A stretch of 64,000 nucleotides of DNA from Galeruca laticollis (GCA_963921935.1 OY998180.1:82209139-82273138), one strand, 5' to 3'; positions 12,354-24,378 are shown, counted from the first letter of the stretch. The notes: generated from the letters alone by a model not told the origin. Numbers and translations are program-made.

Positions 12354-13214
12354 TTCAATTTTATCATATCATAATACTCCTGGTATATAAATGTTGAGGT
12401 AGTGATTAGTCTTACGTACTCACAATTAATTATATCATGTGTATTCTCATATAATTAGTTTTGGATACGTACCTGTCTAAATATTTGTGTCCTTTGATAA
12501 ATATTTCCCTCCATATAATTTCATTAGTATTCTTCGTATGTAACTCTCCCATATCTTTGAGATTAAATAATTTTGAATTGAATCGATTATATAGATGTTT
12601 CTTTGTAGCTAGCTGAGGAGAAAATGAACAAATCTTTTGATTTCGTCTTTTGCATCAGCTTTTCCAAACACATAATCACAACTGTCATAATTCTCTTCTT
12701 CTTCTTCTTCTTTGCGCTATTATTATAGAAGCAGTGACCTCTACTATTCGGTAATCCGAATAGTTACAGAGGGCATTGAACAAAAGTACTTTATTGATAA
12801 TAACAATATTTGAAATATTCGAATAATTAATTTGATTAAAAAAATTATAAATATTGTAATTCCATTTCAATATGATACTGGAAAGAGTAAGGTGATCGTG
12901 AAACGAGGTTCCAAACATGTACATCATATTGTGGATTCGTCAAAAAGCAACATTCCGTAATGTTTGCTGGCACTGCATCCGGTGTATTATTACTAATCTA
13001 TGTGGTTTATAGATCAGAACATTTATATTTGACGTCGACTTCGGCGGAACCCCCACCAGACCAAGTATAAAACAAGCAAATCTGGCTGGTTCACAGAGAC
13101 ACTTTTCGAGGAATGGTTTTTTACAATCGCACTCAGGTATTTTTAAAGGTTCACCAAAGAAAGTCAAAAAGCCTTGATTTGTGATAATTTGTCTAGACAT
13201 TTAAGTGTTACTGT
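12354..13214. other. Unassigned sequence with one small ORF
   Basis: No domain was recognised. The longest frame (12940-13200, minus, 86 codons) has a Cys-rich stretch ECDCKKPFLEKCLCEPARF but no family resemblance I can name. It abuts the partial FB1-type array starting at 13215, so it may be cargo of a degraded FB1 relative. A CTT microrepeat lies at about 12690-12712. Confidence 0.3.
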
Positions 13215-13618
13215 AAACAAAGCGTCTCACAGATAAACCATATTGATTTGCAGCTCACTAGAGCCAGTACAACGGGTGTTATGGTACTTGAAGTAAAACG
13301 CTTTGGTCATTTGTGGAATTTTTTCAGGTTATTAGCACGATACAGCCTCCGGAGTGTATGCAAGTGTCCAATTTTATGTTTGGATATTGCTTAGGGCGTC
13401 TCATAGATTAACTCTATTGATTTTTAGTTCACCAGAGCCAGTAGAACGGATCCTATAAATCCAGATATACTATATTTTTGATCATTTGTAGAGATATTAT
13501 GGTTTGTTAGAACGATACAGCCTATACAAGTGACCAATTTTATGATAGGATATTATTCAGGGCGTCTCAGAAATGAATTTTATTGATTCTTAGCTCACCA
13601 GAGCCAGCACAACGGGTT
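13215..13618 (+). repeat. Partial FB1 subrepeat array
   Basis: Two and a half degenerate copies of the same ~175-bp unit as in FB1, in the orientation of its left arm. Landmarks are CTCACTAGAGCCAGTACAACGGG near 13255, GCACGATACAGCCTCCGGAG near 13337, a decayed ACGATACAGCC near 13512, and CACCAGAGCCAGCACAACGGG near 13594. There is no matching inverted arm to the right, so this is a fragment of a second element or a rearranged extension of FB1. Confidence 0.75.
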
Positions 13619-14702
13619 ATTTTTTAAACTGCATATCTTTTTCTAAAAAGATTTAGTGTTTCTAGACATCCTCTGTGTTATAAAACCAATTTTCAGAATA
13701 TTTGTTGGACATAGGAAGGCTATTATCCTTTTTTAAGAAGTAATTTTATATGTCAAGTGCGCTCCTCGCTGCCGAAATGCTTTAAATGTGCAAAATAACG
13801 AGCGGTTCAAAACATCCGAAGGGGAGGGTGATTTGAAATACCGGTGAATTTAAAAAAAAAATAAAGGAGCTTAATTTTGAGTTATGGGTACCGGAAATCA
13901 ATTTTACGTGGACTGAAACAGAAGTACCTTGTTCGTCACGATGCCGCAATTGGTTTTAAAGTTTTCTCAGTTCAAAGTTGGATCCTGATTCAAGCCACCC
14001 GGTTTTACGGTACTCCACTAAATCAAACACACGGTACCCCATAATACTTTCCTTAAATTCTACTTGTGCAATGGATTCATTTCAAATCATAGGGGCAATT
14101 TCTTAGCCATTTACCAATGCATTAATTCAGTATATCTCAAGGAATCGTTATACTTACTAACTATAAATGGCAAATATATCCCAGCTACCAACAATATCTA
14201 ATTACCGTTATTATATGTAGTCGGATCCAGACTATTCACCTAAATGTACTACATTGGATCCAACAATAAAGAATTAACGTCACTAATTAAAAATCCACAT
14301 TGAACACTTTTATACAAAAAATTCATACGAAACAAGAGGAGAATGAATAAATGCTTTCCTGAAAGATCCGAAAAAAAATAAGTATGAAATTTGGAACTCA
14401 TAAAATAGAAGTAGCCCGAATAAAACATCTCATTAGATTATTTTATATGAAGTTTTTATTAAACAATTAAATTGCAGTTGGTATTCATTAGGTAGCACTA
14501 TATTAAAACTCTAAAGTAGGTACTGCAGTTTCAACTTTTTCCGTTTCGACATATTATGATGATACCGTCTGTCTTAAATATTATTTGTACTGCCATTTTA
14601 TGAAGTGGAATTAAATTTTTCCAGTACTGTAACCATTTCTATGCAATTATATTAGTCGCAGAATACACGCGTAAATTTGCAAGCATGAGTGATACCTATT
14701 AA
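13619..14702. other. No recognisable gene
   Basis: Unique-looking AT-rich sequence. No ORF, repeat or RNA feature was identified. Confidence 0.4.
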
Positions 14703-14703
14703 C

Positions 14704-14773
<70 letters not shown>
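14703..14773. repeat. (AT)n microsatellite
   Basis: About 33 uninterrupted AT dinucleotides, directly left of the inverted-repeat structure at 14803-15204. Confidence 0.95.
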
Positions 14774-14776
<3 letters not shown>

Positions 14777-14802
14777 GGTAGTTATTTTGCCAATAACTAG
14801 TT

Positions 14803-15203
14803 AGAAACAAATATTAGTGGGGGATTTGGCATCTGAGACAAAGAATACTCTGTTTAATTAGTCCGAGCTTTCGAAAATGTTTATTTCCATCCTCAGGGAC
14901 ACTACAATTGATAAAAATAGTCAAAATTTAAAATCAAACAATAAAATTAACACTTACATTAAGTGAGGTTATTTGTTATTAAGTTGGTGTAAATGTGAAA
15001 ACAACATCAATGTGCTTTTTCTTTCCTTGAAAAATGGTTCTTACTAATTACACTGTACAAAATTGCATGTTAAAATTATCATAGTTTTCTAGAATTTCTC
15101 TAATATATACAATTTTTTGTGATTAAACATTTTCGAAAGCTCGGACTAATTAAACAGAGTATTCTTTGTCTCAGATGCCAAATCCCCCACTAATATTTGT
15201 TTC

Positions 15204-15204
<1 letters not shown>
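14803..15204. repeat. 79-bp perfect inverted repeat, Penelope-end-like
   Basis: The arms 14803-14881 and 15126-15204 are exact reverse complements over 79 bp, separated by a 244-bp spacer. The left arm plus adjoining spacer, read on the minus strand, gives CUGAGGAUGG...UUUUCGAAAGC. This has the same CUGANGAUG...CGAAA layout as the hammerhead-like motifs at the ends of the Penelope copies at 22.8 and 25.85 kb. I therefore read it as the inverted terminal remnant of another Penelope-like family, flanked on both sides by (AT)n. Assignment to Penelope is inference; the inverted repeat is certain. Confidence 0.6.

Positions 15205-15230
<26 letters not shown>
15205..15230. repeat. (AT)n microsatellite
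   Basis: About 13 AT units directly right of the inverted repeat, mirroring the longer AT tract on its left side. Confidence 0.9.
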
Positions 15231-15235
<5 letters not shown>

Positions 15236-17252
15236 AGTGAAACACTCTGTATATTAAATAATAAAAATTAAAGATTGTGCATTGTAATTTAGAAGAATTT
15301 TTTTTAAGTCTGAATTTTTTTTATCATTTGAATGGAGACAATCTGTATGATACACTATTTGATAGAGAAGGCATACACAAGACAGACCGTATAATCGTAG
15401 GGAAAATTGTGAATAGGTGCGAGAAACAAATTATGTGAAACAAAATAACACAATTTTTATTCAAAAGATTAAGTATCAGAACTTTGTTTATGATAAAAAA
15501 AAAACTAATGTTTCTTTATTCTGTGAAATTAAGATAATCTTATGAATTTGTCAGAAGAAACCAAACAATATTTGTTGAAAGAAATATTAACATAAGAAAG
15601 GGTAACTGTTTAGACATAACTAGATAGGAAGCTGTATAATAATATGAATTTCAGAAAGCATGACATATGCAAAACGAATATTCATTTTGCACATATATTT
15701 GAAGTTAACAGCTGTCATCTAAAAATATTAAGAATTTTCATTTTACATGCACACTTAGAGATTAACAAATGTCAGTTAAAAGTTTTATGAAATATTGTTG
15801 GGAGAAAACAATATATGAGGTTTAAGCAATTGAAAAATTTAGAATAGAATGTCCTGATATGATGGAGGGACGATTCACTGTTTGAAGTGAAGGTTTTCAA
15901 TGATGAAATTGATAGTCAATTTTGATTGGTAAATAAACGTTTAAAAGAATCACATCAGCGACAATTACGTTGCTAATGATAAAAAAAATTTGAATGAAAA
16001 AAGTTGTTGATTATGTAGACTATTCACTAAGAAGTCTCTTTTTGGGGTAGCAAAAATTTGGAAGAAGAAAAATTATTTTGGTAAAGAAAATTATTTTAAA
16101 TATTTGAGAAATATCAGTTTTGGCTATGGAATTCAAGAAACAAATACATTATACTTACGAGATATACGTTAATGTAAGTAATTAAGTAAATATTAATAAC
16201 TACAAAATATAAAAAGGAATTGTTATATATTATGTGGTACTAACCGTGACTTTTCTTTTATAAATGGTCAATTGTATTGTGGAAGCAATGTCTCGACAAT
16301 ACCTTTCAGAAAACACTGAATCATGGAATTTCATCCAAAGTGTTTTGATGTTGGAAGAAATACAGCGTCAATTCCTGATTTGGTGGAAATGGACAGGAAG
16401 AACGGATTTATTCCAAGAGAGAGAGAACCTAAAATAGATGAAAGGAACTGATCATTGAGGTGAATAAACAAAAACAGTATAGTGAACAAGGTATTTAAAT
16501 TCAATTTATTAATACATAAAAAGTTAAACGAACTTACCGATTTGTGTAAAGAACTGAACTTTAATGTTACATGGACGCTAAAAAGTTTATAGTTCGCCAT
16601 CTTCTATAATTTATTTGTATACCAAGTTGCATAATTGTAATTCACCCTTAGAATTAATATCTCACCAGAGTGTGTGTCTGTTGTATGAATGAATCATTAT
16701 TTTAGATAGTTGAATTTCTTCAAGAACACTTGTAAAAGAGTAATGTGTTTATTTTCATCACATTAAACAACGTTTTGTTTCTTTTAAAGAACGATTTAAA
16801 ACTGTACGTTGAGATTTTCATTTCATCTGGTGATTTCCGCTCCATCTATTTTCTATAGGTAGAAGTTTGAACTGACATCTATGAATGGTGCAGAGATTTG
16901 ATTCCAAGCAGGGCAGGACCGTATTCAGTTCATAATTATTAAGTAAATAATATATTTTGATCAACAAATTTGTTTTAAAATATAAAGGATTTATTGATTT
17001 TGGCGCTAATATTAAAAAATGAAACCGTTTATGTTTTATATACTTGAACTCTACTGAGATAAGAAATTTCTCATGCAAGTAGCATAAATTGTTTATCACC
17101 TATTTAAAATTATCTATATACTGGGCTAATAATAAAAAGTTTAAAGTAAATCTAAACTAAATAAAATATAAAGTAAATTTTTTATTACAAAGGATAAGTC
17201 TATCCAGTTTAAAAAAATGGCCCCCAATGTAGGGCTAAAATCTATCCAGTTG

Positions 17253-17256
<4 letters not shown>

Positions 17257-17301
<45 letters not shown>
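17257..17301. repeat. (AT)n microsatellite
   Basis: Uninterrupted AT dinucleotide run of about 45 bp. Confidence 0.95.
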
Positions 17302-17305
<4 letters not shown>

Positions 17306-18978
17306 CTGGTTTAAAATGAGCACCTTGAATCTATTTTTTTTAATGCATTGACGTTGTGACGGAACTAATAAGGCTGCTGATATTCGGATTTATGTTTGGA
17401 ATAGAATTTGTACTTTCCGTAATATTATTTGGCTTATCGATAAATTTCAGACCAACTTCAGTCATAATGTTGGATGGAGGAGTTGATTTGATACCATTTA
17501 ATTACTTAATTTTGTATCCGGATGATAGTGTCTTCTCATTTTTGGGTTATGTGTTGTTCAGCCATTACAAATTTAATAGAATTATAAAAAATACTTGCTT
17601 TCAACTTTTAACAATTTTTATTTAAAACGATTATCAACGTGAAGTACTGAGAAATATACAAATACTTGTAAATGTACAAGATGACCTTACTAGTGTTTTA
17701 ATGTGACATTAAGTTGAGAATTCTATAATATGTAATGTCAAAAGTTTAGGAACTGTCACATAGGAGATAATTGTTTGGTTATATATCACAGTGACATAGA
17801 TGTCAAAAAAGTCTATGGAAATGAATAATGCAACAAATCGAAAAAGGAGCAGAAATCACAGAACTTTATATTTATTGTGTCAGGAAATATATGAATTTTG
17901 TTGTTGAGTAAATAAAGCTATCATTTAGGAATTAGAAAATAGGAATAGAGGATAGTTTATGTAAAACAATAATAATAATTTGGTAGAAAAAACATTTTAA
18001 AAGGACACGAACACAATTTAAAAAAAAATTAACACTTGAGAATTAGAATCAGCACACATATGATTAGGGCATAGCAACAAAAAACAAGGGGAGTTTGTTG
18101 ATGAAGAAAATGAAGTAGGTATGACATAGGGGAGAAATGATAAGAAATTTTAGATAAAAAACTATAAAAATTGTATAAAAGAGTCCCGAATGAACAGTAG
18201 AACCGGCAAATATAAATATATAAGAAGGAATACTATAAAGAAGCTACATATAAAAATATATGAAATAACAATTATTGGAGTCCCGGCAATTCTGTATGGT
18301 GTGGTTTTGAAAGACAGCACTTCAAGAAGGAGTATTAGTGGGGTTGTGAGGACCAGGTTAGTTTTTTTTTGTCTTTGTTGGTACCAACATTCATGTTAAA
18401 GATATAAAACAGATCTGATAAAAGTAATTACAAAAACATTAGTACTTACGCATTTCTATTTGATGTTTATAATTGATCACTTTGTTTCTTTGTTCCAAAT
18501 TAGTACTTGCGCATTTCTATTTAACGTTTATAAATTTCGACTTCTCAACTTTTATATTAGCATAAGACATTTCATCACTTTGTTCCTATGTTCAAATTTA
18601 TAATACATATTTTCTGACCAATACAAACTAATTCATATTAAATATTATTGGAATCATTGTTTTCTTAAATATCATTTCAACGGATACGAATTGACATCTG
18701 TTATTACTGTGAGATCTGGAATCGACTATTCTAATGAGAAATTTTAACCATAGGCGCACCAAATAATATAAAAAAAAATATTAAAAATTGTTTGAATGAA
18801 TAAAATATAAAATATTGGAGATAAAGTGTAAAAATAACTGGAACCCAAAAAGTAGATAGAGTATCTCATTCTCTCCGCATAAATAAATACATAATTAATG
18901 AGCTAGCCACACTAAAATTTAATAAATCAAAATAGTAATACAATAATATTAAAAATTCCTCTTGTACACACAAATATT

Positions 18979-18981
<3 letters not shown>

Positions 18982-19034
<53 letters not shown>
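18982..19034. repeat. (AT)n microsatellite
   Basis: Uninterrupted AT dinucleotide run of about 53 bp. Confidence 0.95.
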
Positions 19035-19035
<1 letters not shown>

Positions 19036-19463
19036 GTATGAGGCAGTTTGGGCTTGGAATTTCAATTTACTCGAAAATTCCTTTATAGAGTTGGAGATAG
19101 TGTTATTCTAAATGACAGGAAAAGTTACGGCATGCTCATTCGATACCGTTAAGATGACATTTCCAACTGACGATTATTGTCGCTGTGTGAATACTCGTAT
19201 GTGTCTTAGATTGAAAGTTCATTAAAACATGTATAATTTATTAATAATAGTTACTTGATGATTATTTTAAAGAAAGAACTGCACAATGGAGAACAATCGT
19301 GTATTATATTTACTGAAGATTCATAAACTAGTTTGAATCTTCATCCATAGTCTTTTTTATTTGATTTGTGCGGGTATTTCCATAAAGGAATTTACTTTAG
19401 AATATGCGAATTTCGCCCAAACTTTGTATAGTGTGACAAAGATATTTTGTTTCTAATCAACTA

Positions 19464-22000
19464 GACCAGGGTCGATAATTTTTAAGACAAAAAAAATTAT
19501 TGTAGGATGAAACCCATTGGAAAAGGTAGAGAGTATAACAAAAATGGAAGGAAAAATAAATTACGGGCGATCTGAGGTCGGGAAGGGGGAGGGGGTGAGT
19601 TTTTAAGGGTAAAAAACGGTTAATCTCGATTTACGGTAAAACTGCAAGTCCTATGAAAAAAAGTTAAATGGCAAAGTTGTAGGTAATAAAAAGATCTACA
19701 ACTTTTGTATCGACACTTTTGTCACATAACCTCAAAATTTATGTGAAAAATTTGATTAACCGAGTTTTTGGTTTTTTATTTTTATCTTTTGCAAAAAAAA
19801 TATTTTTTTACGAAATTTGGTGATAACTTACCTTTGTATGTCCCAAACATACAGTAATTTTTATGATTTAAAATATTCATTTTTCCACCTTATTTTGACT
19901 TAATATCGAAAAAGCACCCTAATTTTCAATCGAAAACTCTCACGTCAAAATATCTGCTTTTTTAAAAAAGTTGATGTTTTTATTTCGTTGAAATTTCTAC
20001 TTTCTGATGGTATAAAAAAATATACAGTACTATGGTAAATGTTCTCAGAAAATGCAAATAATGAAAAACACTCGAATCCGAAAATTTTTTTTTGAATCAT
20101 TATGTATAATTTTGAGCTATTTATCAAAATTTGCACTTTAATTACTCGAAAAACGTAAGATTTCATGTTATATTGATAAACAAAAAAAATCCATAAAACA
20201 TCAAAATTGCAAAAAACATGCGAAAATAGTTGTTCTAAATATTAAAAATAGGATTTAAAAAGGATTTCCTATAAAAAATGTGACTGCTGCAATTTTTTTT
20301 CAGTAATAAAGTTGATTTATTAAATTCTCATTACATTTATGTCGTAGAAAGTTTTATAATAGATAAATATACATGCAAATTGTACTATTGAATTTAAATA
20401 CTTTTTACTGATGACGTTATTTATTATAATATTTTCAAATACAATAATCTTCTTATTTATAAATACCTTATCTTGTATTTCTCCATTAGTTTTTGTCTCT
20501 TTGATGGCATTTCTTCATCGTTAGATTCGCAAACCTTCCCGATTCTAGTGGATCTTCGAAATCTTCAAGACCATCACCGTCTTCGTCTCCAAGATTATTT
20601 CCGGTCTGCATTGGTTCTTCATCCACAATTTCATCCGAATCATTAACTTCTTCGTAGGTTTTCTCTTGCACATTGGAGCATGTTTTGGGCATAAATTTGT
20701 GCATTTCCAAACATGTTTTCGGCAGCCACATTTTAAACTGTTACATCCAGTTTCACAGCTGCAGCAAATAGTTCTAAGCAATATTTCCGGAATTAATTCC
20801 TTGTCTGTAAATTTGGGCATGCCAGCCCCAACCTGATGCTGTCAGTTCGTTACCCAGCCAAGTCTGAAGCTGATAATATGCCCTGTAACAATGTTGTTCT
20901 GCTGCACCTTCTGTGGGTGGAAGATTGGCCAATATGAAAGAAGATTTTCTTCAAGTAATTTAGCCAGCACGTGTTTTTTTTTTACCAACGATGTTGTTCA
21001 CTGCTCTGTATCTCGAATACTGGCTAACGGTTTTTACAACTGCTACGAAATAAAAGGTAGTAAGCCCCATACTATGGAGACTATACACTGTATGTGTTCT
21101 GTGTATAGTCTCCATACCCCATACCTTCCTAGTCCCTTCCCCTCTGCTCTATGAAATACCTTTTGACGGGCTAACATTTTCCGAAGGTCACTCAGCTATA
21201 TAAGTAAGCTTAAAATATAAATAAAGAGGTCTCTAAGCATATAATTTAAAGAAGATTCGAAAACTTTCTCAAAATATTGTAGATGTCTTATTAAATATTA
21301 ACCTTATTAACTTATTTGGTTGTTCATTATAGTAGTATATTTCGATTAGCAAGTTTTTTGTTTATCAATATAACATGAAACTTACGTTTTTCGAGTAATT
21401 AAAGTGTAAATTTCAATAAATAGCTCAAAATTATACATAATGACTCAAAAAAAAATTTTCGGATTTGTGTTTTTTTCATTATTTGCATTTTCTGAGAACA
21501 TTTTGACGTGAGAATTTTCGATTGAAAATTAGGGTGCATTTTCGATATTAAGTTAAAATAAGGTGAAAAAATGAATATTTTAAATCAAAAAAATTACTGT
21601 ATGTTTGGGACATACAAAGGTAAGTTTTAACCAAATTTCGCGAAAAAATAATTTTTTTTGCAAAATAAAAAAATAAAATACCATAATCTCGGTTATTCGA
21701 ATTTTTCACATAAATTTTGAGGTTATGTGAAAAAAGTGTCGATACAAAAGTAGTAGATCTTTTTATTACCTACAACTTTGTCATTCAACTTTTTTTCATA
21801 GGACTTGCAATTTTACCGGAAATAGAGATTAACCGTTTTTTACCCTTAAAAACTCACCCCCTCCCCCTTCCCGACCTCAGATCGCCCGTAATTTATTTTT
21901 CCTTTCATTTTTGTTATATTCTCTACCTTTTTCCAATGGGCTTCATCCTACTATAATTTTTTTTCACTTTTTACCATTTTTAAAATTATCCACCCTGGTC
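19464..22000. mobile_element. Foldback element FB2 with TA target duplication
   Basis: Long inverted repeat: left arm about 19464-20190, right arm about 21350-22000. Termini are GACCAGGGTCGATAATTTT on the left and, reading inwards from the right, GACCAGGGTGGATAATTTT. Both termini are bordered by TA (19462-19463 and 22001-22002), consistent with a TA target-site duplication. The arms share long blocks, such as the GGGAAGGGGGAGGGGGTGAG segment (about 19580 and 21860) and a CGAGTAATTAAAGTG segment near the inner edges, with visible divergence. The 1.16-kb middle holds a degraded CXC-domain protein remnant rather than a transposase, so movement would depend on another element. Confidence 0.8.
20486..20945 (-). 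pseudogene. CXC (tesmin/TSO1-like) cysteine-rich protein remnant
   Basis: Three minus-strand frames join into one protein-like path. First, LPPTEGAAEQHCYRAYYQLQ followed by TWLGNELTASGWGW (about 20830-20925). Then MPKFTDKELIPEILLRTI and the Cys cluster CCSCETGCNSLKCGCRK...CTNLC (20660-20820). Then an acidic tail (YEEVNDSDEIVDEEP, 20535-20670). The Cys spacing is that of a CXC/CRC-type metal-binding domain, a small DNA- or zinc-binding fold. Related Trp-Leu-Gly plus CXC proteins recur in insect repeats as far as I recall, but I cannot name the element. At least two frameshifts make it inactive. It lies entirely within the FB2 centre. Confidence 0.6.
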
Positions 22001-22111
22001 TAAACTTTCAATACCCCGATCAAAAACTGTGAATTCTTTATAACTATGCTGCTAGACAAATTTAGAAAACTTAAATTTTGCTGTTGAACTTCCTAAAGAT
22101 ATTTGGTTATA

Positions 22112-22523
22112 CTAAAAATATTTCGTTGAATATTTTTTGAACTCTGGAGTGATTTCAAACGGTAGGTACACATCATCACGATAAATTTTAGATACTGTAA
22201 GACCACTTATCAAACGTTGACGTAATTGATGAAAAAGATTTGTTGAATCAACTAAAAATCGTCTTTTACCTGTAACGTCTGTTAACTCTATGAGTTTTAA
22301 TTTAAAATTGCAATAATCTCTAACGGTAGGACTTGTTCTGAATATTAACAAATAAAACTATTTCAACAACAATGTGAACAAATGGCCTAGAATTATTTCC
22401 GATGCCTACTTTGAAGACGTCAGTTCTATTTGGACGAATAATATATATTTTGCTGGGCTTTAGCTGTACAACTGCCCTACTGGAAGTTACGGATGTTATT
22501 TTCCACATACTGATAAGGGTCAA
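22112..22523 (-). pseudogene. Unrecognised protein remnant in two frames
   Basis: Two overlapping minus frames (22320-22523 and 22112-22351) look like one coding sequence with a frameshift near 22330. The first contains VTSSRAVVQLKPSKIYIIRP and FKVGIGNNSRPFVHIV; the second contains CNFKLKLIELTDVTGKRRFL and YRDDVYLPFEITPEF. Residue composition and the mix of charged and aliphatic positions look like genuine coding sequence, but I do not recognise the family. It sits between FB2 and the Penelope palindrome and may be a fragment of a mobile or viral element. Confidence 0.4.
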
Positions 22524-22805
22524 GAAACGTTTGTATAACTGTTATTGGACTATTCAAGTGATTTGGATACAATTAAATATAAACTTTCTTCTGCATAATA
22601 TTCTTCATTATATAGGATTTTCCAATCTTACAATTAAGGTAGTAGGAAATTATTGGACTGGCCGTTTCAAATTTGTTACGACTAATGTATTAAAAATTGA
22701 CTGTCTCGACCCTTACTTCGTGGAATATGCTCATATTAGTGTTTTTAAATGAAACTCAAGGTCTCTAGTTAATTCCACAATATAATACAAGTTATTGAAA
22801 ATTCT

Positions 22806-22857
22806 AAAAAATTGACAATTGTTTCGATAAATCAATATCATCGTCAGAATGACAGAA
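22806..22857 (-). ncRNA. Hammerhead-like ribozyme motif of Penelope copy A
   Basis: On the minus strand: CUGACGA, one U, a 4-bp stem GAUA/UAUC closed by UUGAUU, then GAAAC, loop AAUU, GUC (22814-22816), followed by AAUU, which can pair with AUU before CUGACGA. All catalytic core elements (CUGANGA, GAAA, GUC cleavage triplet) are present. The extra U after CUGANGA deviates from the minimal consensus, but Penelope elements are known to carry such ribozymes in their terminal regions. Activity is untested. Confidence 0.5.
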
Positions 22858-23109
22858 GTTACATTTCATTTTATGCCTACCTGATGTTTAGTAGTTATAT
22901 TTTTGGCTAGACCAAGAAGTAACCTAACTTGTGATTGGCTTCATATATGTTTATAGAAAAAAGAAGAAGATGTAATATTACAAATATTGAATCTTAGATA
23001 TTATTAGCCCTATGGTGATATCCTGGATATCATTTTTCAATTAAGATCAGTATAACTGTGCAATGATATAGAAAACCAGGAAAAATATATCTGCTGATCT
23101 TTACAATTA

Positions 23110-24378
23110 TCACTTAAGAAGACAGTTTATTAGTGGAGAATTCCCTAGATTTAACTGTTCATTGACAACTTCATATTGTGGGTTTCTTAAATGTCTTCTA
23201 ATTTCCAGTTCTTCAAGGAAATCCAGTTCTTGTTTCTTTTCACAAATATGCAGCACTTCTAGTTCTATGTTAGGTGTCAATGAATGATTGGTGTCAAGTA
23301 GATGTTTTGCGTAGTGAGATTTATCTGGTTGTTTTAATCTGTAAGCTCGTAAGTGCTCACTGTATCGTATTTCAAAATTCCTAAGGGTCTGACCCAAATA
23401 GACAGCATTACATTCTGGACATTTGAGTTTATATATACCTGACTTCTTTAATAGTGGTATTTTTGTTTTTACATTTAACAATTTTGTACTAACGTTACTT
23501 TCTGTTTTAAAAGAAATTGTTGCATTCGTTGCTGAAGATATTATCTTTGCAATATTATTAGAAATATTTCCTGCATATGTGATGGTTTTATAAGTTTCAA
23601 TTTCATCAGCTTGTTTAGGATATATTAGTTGAAATGCCACTTTTTTCTCTTTTTTACTAATTAGTTTATTTATCATATCTAATGGATAACCGTTAGATGT
23701 TGCTATTTGTCTAATTGTATTAATCTCTCTATCAAAATTACATTTGTTCATAGGAACTGAAAAAGCTCTATGTATCATTGAATTATATGCTGCTAGTCTG
23801 TGTGAGACAGGGTGGTTAGAATTGAGTGGAATTGTCACATCAGTCTGTGTTGGTTTTCGGTAAATTGAATAATCAAGTACATCATTAACTCTTTGAATTT
23901 TTAAATCAAGAAAATTGATTGAGCTATTTTCTTCAATTTCTAATGTAAATTTAATTTTCGGGTGTAAATTATTGATGTGGTTGAAAAACACATCTAATTG
24001 TCGCTCACTACCCATAAAACAAGCTATTATGTCATCCACATATCTATACCAAAATAAAATATTTTTCGAAATATTACTTTCAAAGATCTTTCTTTCTAAA
24101 TTGTCCATAAAAATGTTTGCTAAAATAGGTGATATAGGGCTTCCCATTGGTAAACCTTCATTTTGAATATATATCTTATTGTCAAAAGTGAAATAATTCT
24201 GATTAATGCATACATCAAATAAATTAAGTATATCTGATATTATTCCTGGATTAATATTTTTATCTTCTAGTAATTTTCTTACAAGTATTAGACATTCTTT
24301 AGGAGGAATTTTAGTAAACATATTAGTTACATCGAACGATATGAGTTTATAGTTATCTTGCAAGTGGATTGATTTCAA
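23110..24378 (-). CDS. Penelope-like RT / GIY-YIG endonuclease (N-terminally truncated)
   Basis: A 422-codon open frame. RT palm motifs are seen in order: KLISFDVTNMFTKIPP (motif A, Asp in FDVTNMF, about residue 16), GLPMGSPISPILANIFMD (about residues 75-92), the catalytic box WYRYVDDIIACF (about residue 113), and NFLDLKIQR. The C-terminal third has a GIY-YIG nuclease: SGIYKLKCPECNAVYLGQTL with Arg and EH in RYSEHLRAY, plus HLL.TNH. The RT copies RNA primed at a nick made by the endonuclease. The frame is open upstream of the assigned Met into the palindrome centre, so the true N-terminus is missing. Nothing else breaks it. It is about 98% identical to copy B at the protein level over the shared part. 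Confidence 0.9.
   Translation of the reverse strand: MKSIHLQDNYKLISFDVTNMFTKIPPKECLILVRKLLEDKNINPGIISDILNLFDVCINQNYFTFDNKIYIQNEGLPMGSPISPILANIFMDNLERKIFESNISKNILFWYRYVDDIIACFMGSERQLDVFFNHINNLHPKIKFTLEIEENSSINFLDLKIQRVNDVLDYSIYRKPTQTDVTIPLNSNHPVSHRLAAYNSMIHRAFSVPMNKCNFDREINTIRQIATSNGYPLDMINKLISKKEKKVAFQLIYPKQADEIETYKTITYAGNISNNIAKIISSATNATISFKTESNVSTKLLNVKTKIPLLKKSGIYKLKCPECNAVYLGQTLRNFEIRYSEHLRAYRLKQPDKSHYAKHLLDTNHSLTPNIELEVLHICEKKQELDFLEELEIRRHLRNPQYEVVNEQLNLGNSPLINCLLK

Larger units (their letters stand above)
15231..19463. other. No recognisable gene; AT-rich
   Basis: Contains only short frames without known domains (16331-16600 minus, 16818-17099 minus, 17356-17625 plus, 18190-18399 plus). 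The plus frame 17356-17625 is hydrophobic but composition-driven. Two AT microsatellites lie inside and are listed separately. No structured RNA or mobile-element end was recognised. Confidence 0.45.

Noticed and set aside
12940..13200. Cys-containing 86-codon minus ORF
   Set aside because: Cys spacing fits no zinc-binding pattern I know; kept only as a note in the unassigned region.
17356..17625. 89-codon hydrophobic plus-strand ORF, possible membrane protein
   Set aside because: Hydrophobicity follows from T-rich composition; no start context, splice signals or homology I can recognise.
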